DNA of 37,738 nt from Thiobacillus denitrificans. Its GTDB lineage: Bacteria; Pseudomonadota; Gammaproteobacteria; Burkholderiales; Thiobacillaceae. The notes under the pieces are model-generated. The model had not been told where the DNA came from, searched no databases, and saw only the letters and a program-made list of their open reading frames with translations. The stretch is from assembly GCA_002424845.1 (NCBI GenBank), contig DILD01000056.1:1-37738 (forward strand), read 5' to 3'. Position 1 is the stretch's first letter; each line of letters begins with the position of its first letter. Position numbers and translations under genes: made by a program. Shown in pieces: positions 33,216 through 37,738 of this stretch.

Positions 33216-34655
33216 ATGCTCAGTCAGACTGCGTCCATGCCACCCAGCAAAAAAGTGACCGCTTCGGCGAGTTGGACTGCGCTGATACTGAGCCTGCTGC
33301 TTGTCGCCTGCAGTCAGCCCGTGCCGCCACCGGAGGTCGTCAGCGAATTGCAGGTGGGCACGCGCAACAGTCCGACCTCCTACTACATTGCCGCCAATGG
33401 CGAACCCGCCGGTTTCGAACATGACCTGATCCAGGCGTTCAGCCGGTCGCAGAACTGGTCGCTCAACTGGACCGAAAAAAATCGGCTCGACCCTCTGTTC
33501 GAACTGCTTGAAAGCCATCGCATCCATCTGGCCGCGGCGGCTCTGTCGCGCACGGTCGTCGAAGAGCGTCGCCTGATTCCCGGGCCGGTGCTGTTCGAAA
33601 CCCCGGTGCATATCGTGTATCGCACCAGTGAAAAAAAGCCTCGCAACATGGCGGATCTGTCAGGCCAGAAACTGGCGCTGATCATCGGCTCCGGGCATAC
33701 CCCCATCCTGATGCGCCAGAAACGCAAATTTCCCGAACTGTCCTGGGCCGCGCTGGAAAACGTCTGGCCGGAAGAACTGCTGGCGCAGTTGCAGGCCGGT
33801 AAATATGACGCCGTGGTGATCAACGGTATGGATTTCGACCCGATGCGCAACGTCTATCCCGGCCTGGCCGTGGCGTTCGACGTCGGCGAAACGCAGCAAA
33901 TCGTGTGGGCGCTTTCCCCGCGCAGTTCAAAGGTTCTGCGCGACGCGCTGACTGCCTTCGTCGGACAGGCGCACAAGGACGGGACGATCAAGCGCATTTA
34001 CGAGCGCTATTTCGGCCACGTCAAACGACTGGGCAGTTCCGATGTGCTGGGCATCCTGCAACGGCGCCCGCAGCGCTTGCCTTCGTTGCGCCAGCACTTC
34101 CGCGAGGCGCAGACGCTGACCGGCATCGACTGGCGGCTGCTGGCGGCCATCGGCTATCAGGAATCGCAGTGGAATCCGCTGGCAACCTCCCCAACCGGAG
34201 TGCGCGGCCTGATGATGCTGACTGGCGAAACGGCCGATCGCATGGGGGTCAGCGACCGTCTCGATCCGCGCCAGAGCATCCTGGGCGGCGCGCGTTATCT
34301 GGCCTTGATGAAGGATGCCCTGCCCGCCCGCATTGCCGAACCGGATCGCACCTGGCTGGCGCTGGCCGCCTACAATCAGGGGCAGGGACACATGGAAGAC
34401 GCGCGCCGCATTGCGCAGGCACGCGGCGGCGATCCGGACAGTTGGGCCGACGTTAAGGAAGCACTGCCCTACCTGAGCCGCGGCACCTATTCCAATGTAA
34501 CGAAATACGGTTTTGCACGCGGCGGCGAAGCGCTGCATTTTGCCGAGAATATCCGTAACTACTACGACATTTTGCTGCGACTCGAACCTGAATACGATCC
34601 GCTGTTCAATCTGGGACTCGACGAGGGCTCGCCGGACAGCCAGATCCAGGGCTGA
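33216..34655 (+). CDS. mltF: membrane-bound lytic murein transglycosylase F
   Basis: A 479-residue outer-membrane lipoprotein (lipobox LLVAC, Cys32). The N-terminal part is an ABC-type solute-binding regulatory domain (about 45-290: LQVGTRNSPTSYYIAANGEPAGFEHDLIQAF, then KLALIIGSGHTPIL). The C-terminal SLT lysozyme domain has catalytic Glu316 in IGYQESQWNP, followed by SPTGVRGLMMLTGETA and LALAAYNQGQGH. The length matches E. coli MltF (catalytic Glu314). ATG 33237 is an alternative start; neither has a strong ribosome binding site. It cleaves peptidoglycan strands to anhydromuropeptides. Confidence 0.93.
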   Translation: MLSQTASMPPSKKVTASASWTALILSLLLVACSQPVPPPEVVSELQVGTRNSPTSYYIAANGEPAGFEHDLIQAFSRSQNWSLNWTEKNRLDPLFELLESHRIHLAAAALSRTVVEERRLIPGPVLFETPVHIVYRTSEKKPRNMADLSGQKLALIIGSGHTPILMRQKRKFPELSWAALENVWPEELLAQLQAGKYDAVVINGMDFDPMRNVYPGLAVAFDVGETQQIVWALSPRSSKVLRDALTAFVGQAHKDGTIKRIYERYFGHVKRLGSSDVLGILQRRPQRLPSLRQHFREAQTLTGIDWRLLAAIGYQESQWNPLATSPTGVRGLMMLTGETADRMGVSDRLDPRQSILGGARYLALMKDALPARIAEPDRTWLALAAYNQGQGHMEDARRIAQARGGDPDSWADVKEALPYLSRGTYSNVTKYGFARGGEALHFAENIRNYYDILLRLEPEYDPLFNLGLDEGSPDSQIQG

Positions 34656-34679
34656 CCGGTTCCGGCACGATTCAGACGC

Positions 34680-35969
34680 TCAGGCTTGAGCGGCCTGCAG
34701 CCGCTCCACTCCGCCCATCCACGGGCGCAGCACTTCCGGCACGGTCACGCTGCCGTCGGCATTCTGATAGTTCTCCAGGATCGCCACCAGCGTGCGCCCG
34801 ACCGCCAGCCCCGACCCGTTCAGCGTATGCAGCAGCTCCGGCTTGCCCTGCCCCACCTTGAAACGCGCCTGCATGCGGCGTGCCTGAAAGGCCTCGAAAT
34901 TGGAGCAAGAGGAGATTTCGCGGTAGGTATCCTGCGCCGGCAGCCACACTTCGAGGTCGTAGGTCTTGGCCGCCGAGAAGCCCATGTCGCCGCTACACAG
35001 GGCCATCTTGCGGTACGGCAGGCCGAGCTTCTGCAGGATGGCTTCGGCGTTCGCCGTCAGCGCTTCCAGCGCGGCGTAGGAATCTTCCGGCTTCACCATC
35101 TGCACCAGTTCCACCTTGTCGAACTGATGCTGGCGGATCATGCCGCGCGTGTCGCGGCCGTAGGAACCTGCTTCCGAGCGGAAGCACGGCGTGTGGGCAA
35201 CAAACTTCAGCGGCAGCGCCTCGGCGGCGACGATCTCGTCGCGCAGCAGGTTGGTCACCGGCACTTCGGCAGTGGGAATGAGATACAGCTTGTCGGCGTC
35301 CGAGCGCGGGACGTGGAATAAATCTTCCTCGAACTTCGGCAACTGGCCGGTGCCGCGCATCGAATCGGCGTTCACCAGATACGGCACATAGACTTCGGTG
35401 TAGTCATGCTCCGAGGTATGCACGTCGAGCATGAACTGGGCGAGTGCGCGGTGCAACCGCGCCAGCCCGCCTTTCATCACGGAAAAGCGGCTGCCGGTGA
35501 TTTTCACTGCGGCGGCGAAGTCGAGCTGCCCCAGGCCTTCGCCGAGGTCGACATGGTCGCGCACCGGAAAATCGAAACTACGTGGCGTGCCCCAGCGGCT
35601 GACTTCCACGTTGGCGGTCTCGTCCAATCCCTGCACCACCGACTCGTGCGGCAGATTCGGCACGCCCATCAGGAAATCGTTGATTTCGCTTTGCAGCGCG
35701 GCCAGCCGCGTTTCCATCTGCTTCAGTTCGTCGCCCAGCCCGGCCACCTCGGCCATCACTGCCGTGGTGTCCTCGCCCTTGCCCTTCATCATGCCGATCT
35801 GCTTCGACAGGGTATTGCGGCGGTTTTGCGCGTCCTGGGTGCGGGTCTGGATCGTCTTGCGTTCGGCTTCCAGCGCATCGAAGCGCGCCGCGTCGAAGGC
35901 AAAACCGCGCGCCGCCAGGCGCTCGGCTACGAGAGCTGCGTCTTTGCGCAGCAGTTGGATATCAAGCAT
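34680..35969 (-). CDS. serS: seryl-tRNA synthetase
   Basis: A 429-residue class II synthetase that charges tRNA-Ser. The N-terminal coiled-coil arm (about 25-105) binds the long variable arm of tRNA-Ser. Class II motif 2 is FRSEAGSYGRDTRGMIRQHQFDKVELVQ and motif 3 is NGSGLAVGRTLVAILENYQ. The TAEVPVTNL stretch is the serine-binding region. Length is normal. The gene lies 73 bases after smc on the same strand and only about 1.5 kb from a tRNA-Ser gene. Confidence 0.97.
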   Translation of the reverse strand: MLDIQLLRKDAALVAERLAARGFAFDAARFDALEAERKTIQTRTQDAQNRRNTLSKQIGMMKGKGEDTTAVMAEVAGLGDELKQMETRLAALQSEINDFLMGVPNLPHESVVQGLDETANVEVSRWGTPRSFDFPVRDHVDLGEGLGQLDFAAAVKITGSRFSVMKGGLARLHRALAQFMLDVHTSEHDYTEVYVPYLVNADSMRGTGQLPKFEEDLFHVPRSDADKLYLIPTAEVPVTNLLRDEIVAAEALPLKFVAHTPCFRSEAGSYGRDTRGMIRQHQFDKVELVQMVKPEDSYAALEALTANAEAILQKLGLPYRKMALCSGDMGFSAAKTYDLEVWLPAQDTYREISSCSNFEAFQARRMQARFKVGQGKPELLHTLNGSGLAVGRTLVAILENYQNADGSVTVPEVLRPWMGGVERLQAAQA

Positions 35970-36009
35970 GGGAGTGAGGGGGAAACGCCAAAAACGCTAT
36001 TTTCCACGA

Positions 36010-36028
36010 TAGCCGCCGCCTGCGGCTA
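36010..36028 (-). terminator. hairpin between smc and serS
   Basis: TAGCCGC (36010-36016) pairs with GCGGCTA (36022-36028) around CGCCT, 15 bases after the smc stop on the minus strand. A few Ts follow only after AT-rich bases, so termination would be partial at best. Confidence 0.3.
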
Positions 36029-36042
36029 GAGGCAGCTTGAAT

Positions 36043-37738
36043 TTAAGCCGCTTCGACCATCCCCACCGCCTCGTCCACGTCCACCGCGACGATGCGCGAC
36101 ACGCCCTGCTCCTGCATGGTGACGCCGGCCAGATGCTGGGCCATTTCCATGGTGACGCGGTTGTGGGTGATGAAGAGGAACTGGGTGTGGTCGGACATTG
36201 CCTTGACCAGGTTGCAGTAGCGCTCGGTGTTGGCGTCGTCGAGCGGGGCGTCGACCTCGTCCAAAAGGCAGAACGGCGCCGGGTTGAGCTTGAACATGGC
36301 GAACACCAGCGACAGCGCGGTGAGGGTCTTTTCGCCGCCGGACAGCAGGTGGATCGAGGTATTCTTCTTGCCGGGCGGCTGCGCGAACACCTGCACCCCG
36401 GCATCGAGCAGTTCGTCGCCGGTGAGAATGAGCCGGGCCTGGCCGCCGCCGAACAACTGCGGGAACAGTTCGCCCATGTGCTGGTTGACGGTGTCGAAGG
36501 TCTCCTTCAGCCGCGCGCGCGATTCCTGGTCGATGCGGCGGATCGCATCTTCCAGGGTGGTGACGGCTTCCAGCAGGTCGGCGCATTGCGCGGCGAGGTA
36601 CTCGGCACGCTCCTGCGCCTGGGTGAGTTCGTCCAGTGCGGCGAGGTTGACCGCGCCCAGCGCGGCGATCTCGTTCTGCAGACGGGTGATCTCGGCCTGC
36701 AGTTGCGAAGGCTTGGGGCTGTCGGCCAGGCCGGATTCGAGACTGGCCTCGTCGGCCGCCGCCTCGCGCAGTTGCAGCTCGAACTGCGACTGCATCAGCA
36801 TGGCTTCCTGATCCTTCAACTTCAGCTGCTCGATGGTGCGGCGCAGCGGGTCGAGTCCCTGCTCGCACATCATGCGTGCCTCGTCATGGGCGCGCAGCTG
36901 GGTGGTCAGACCTTCCAGCGCGTCGCGTGCCGCGGCGAGCGCAGCTTCGGTTTCAGTCCGCTTTTCCAGCGCCTGCTGCAACTCGACATCCAGCGCATCG
37001 GCCGGCAGACGAGCCAGTTCTTCGCGCGCCTGGGTCAGGCGGGTTTCATCGTCGGCGATTTCCTGATCGATGCGGGTCAGGGTCTCGCTGAGTTCCCTGA
37101 TCTTGTTGGTGCAGGTGGTCAGCACAAAGCCGGCCTCCTGGTGACGCCGCTCGGCCGCGCGCTGCATTTCGCGTGCATCGAACACGGCACGGTCGGCCTG
37201 GTCACGTTTCTGGCGCGCGGCGTAGAGGGCGTCGCGGGCGACCTCGTCCTGCGCGCGGTATTCCTTGAGCCGGACTTCCAGGGTTTCCAGCGTGGCGTGC
37301 TCACTGGCCTGCTGATGGAGGACTTCTTCCAGTTCCTGGGCGATCTGCGTGATGCGGCTCTGCACCCGCTCCACTGCCTGCTGCAGACGCAGCAGTTCCA
37401 TCTGGGCGGTGTGGTGGCGACTTTGGGTCTGGCCGGTCTGGGCGCGCAGTGCCTGAATTTCACGCTGGCGGTCCATGTAGCGTTGCTGCGTCTCGGCATG
37501 GCTCGCTTCGAGCTGCGCCACCTCTTCATGCAGGCGCACGGCGTCGGAGCTCAGCCGTTCGAGCTCACGCCCACGCGCCAGAATGCCTTCGACCGCGGTA
37601 TGCGGGCCATGGAAGGTGACGCTGTGGCGAGTGAACAGATGGCCCTGCGGCGTGACGGCATATTCACCCGGCGCGAGGCTGGCCGAACGGGCGCGGGCAG
37701 CCTCGGCATCGTCGGCCCAGTACACGCCGCCCAGCCAG
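36043..37738 (-). CDS. smc: chromosome segregation protein Smc (C-terminal part, cut by window end)
   Basis: About 564 residues of the condensin ATPase are visible; the 5' half lies beyond the window. The visible part begins at the end of the hinge (GEYAVTPQGHLFTRHSVTFHGP), continues as a long coiled coil of about 370 residues, then the C-terminal head with the ABC signature LSGGEKTLTALSLVFA, Walker B FCLLDEVDAPLDD and the H-loop region FLFITHNRVTMEMA. It works with ScpA and ScpB, both encoded at 15.6-17.1 kb. Confidence 0.96.
   Translation of the reverse strand, partial: WLGGVYWADDAEAARARSASLAPGEYAVTPQGHLFTRHSVTFHGPHTAVEGILARGRELERLSSDAVRLHEEVAQLEASHAETQQRYMDRQREIQALRAQTGQTQSRHHTAQMELLRLQQAVERVQSRITQIAQELEEVLHQQASEHATLETLEVRLKEYRAQDEVARDALYAARQKRDQADRAVFDAREMQRAAERRHQEAGFVLTTCTNKIRELSETLTRIDQEIADDETRLTQAREELARLPADALDVELQQALEKRTETEAALAAARDALEGLTTQLRAHDEARMMCEQGLDPLRRTIEQLKLKDQEAMLMQSQFELQLREAAADEASLESGLADSPKPSQLQAEITRLQNEIAALGAVNLAALDELTQAQERAEYLAAQCADLLEAVTTLEDAIRRIDQESRARLKETFDTVNQHMGELFPQLFGGGQARLILTGDELLDAGVQVFAQPPGKKNTSIHLLSGGEKTLTALSLVFAMFKLNPAPFCLLDEVDAPLDDANTERYCNLVKAMSDHTQFLFITHNRVTMEMAQHLAGVTMQEQGVSRIVAVDVDEAVGMVEAA

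Overview
The window is GC-rich chromosomal DNA, most likely from a sulfur-oxidising betaproteobacterium (Thiobacillus/Sulfuricella-like). That placement is an inference. It rests on the tusA-dsrE2 sulfur-relay pair, the scpA-scpB-rluB and clpS-clpA arrangements, and a two-domain polyphosphate:AMP phosphotransferase. No rRNA is present; there is one tRNA, tRNA-Ser(CGA).

Layout. 1-0.71 kb: a HigBA2-type toxin-antitoxin pair that looks like an integron gene cassette. 1.08-5.6 kb: a two-gene RND efflux system (+). 5.6-7.2 kb: polyphosphate:AMP phosphotransferase (-). 7.4-8.4 kb: two tandem cyclic-nucleotide-binding-fold proteins without DNA-binding domains (+). 8.4-13.2 kb: a coupled operon (-) of TonB-dependent receptor, periplasmic substrate-binding protein and hybrid histidine kinase. 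13.5-13.9 kb: a rhodanese (+). 14.0-17.1 kb: scpA-scpB-rluB plus a NarL-type response regulator (-). 17.2-17.9 kb: a Phd/RelE-type toxin-antitoxin pair (+). 17.9-19.6 kb: a NemR-like TetR regulator, tusA and dsrE2 (+), with three copies of one palindromic operator. 19.57-20.88 kb: a REP-like hairpin, an orphan Phd antitoxin, and an unknown 251-residue protein between attC-like sites (-). 21.0-28.3 kb: lon with a probable heat-shock promoter, then manC-rmlD-rmlC-rmlA-rmlB (transcribed rmlB to manC, -). 28.6-30.2 kb: a periplasmic coiled-coil protein and an EpsD-like lipoprotein foldase (-). 30.4-33.0 kb: clpS-clpA (-). 33.1-34.7 kb: tRNA-Ser (-) and mltF (+). 34.7-37.7 kb: serS and the C-terminal half of smc (-), cut by the window end.

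How the parts fit. Core functions are chromosome segregation (ScpA, ScpB, Smc), proteolysis (Lon, ClpS, ClpA), translation (SerS, tRNA-Ser, RluB) and murein turnover (MltF). Accessory functions are dTDP-rhamnose and GDP-mannose supply for a surface polysaccharide, sulfur relay, efflux, and an outer-membrane-to-kinase signalling unit. The least explained parts are the two cassette-like islands, the TetR/TusA/DsrE2 regulon with its shared operator, the receptor/binding-protein/kinase operon, and a conserved non-coding element found upstream of both rmlB and the EpsD-like gene.
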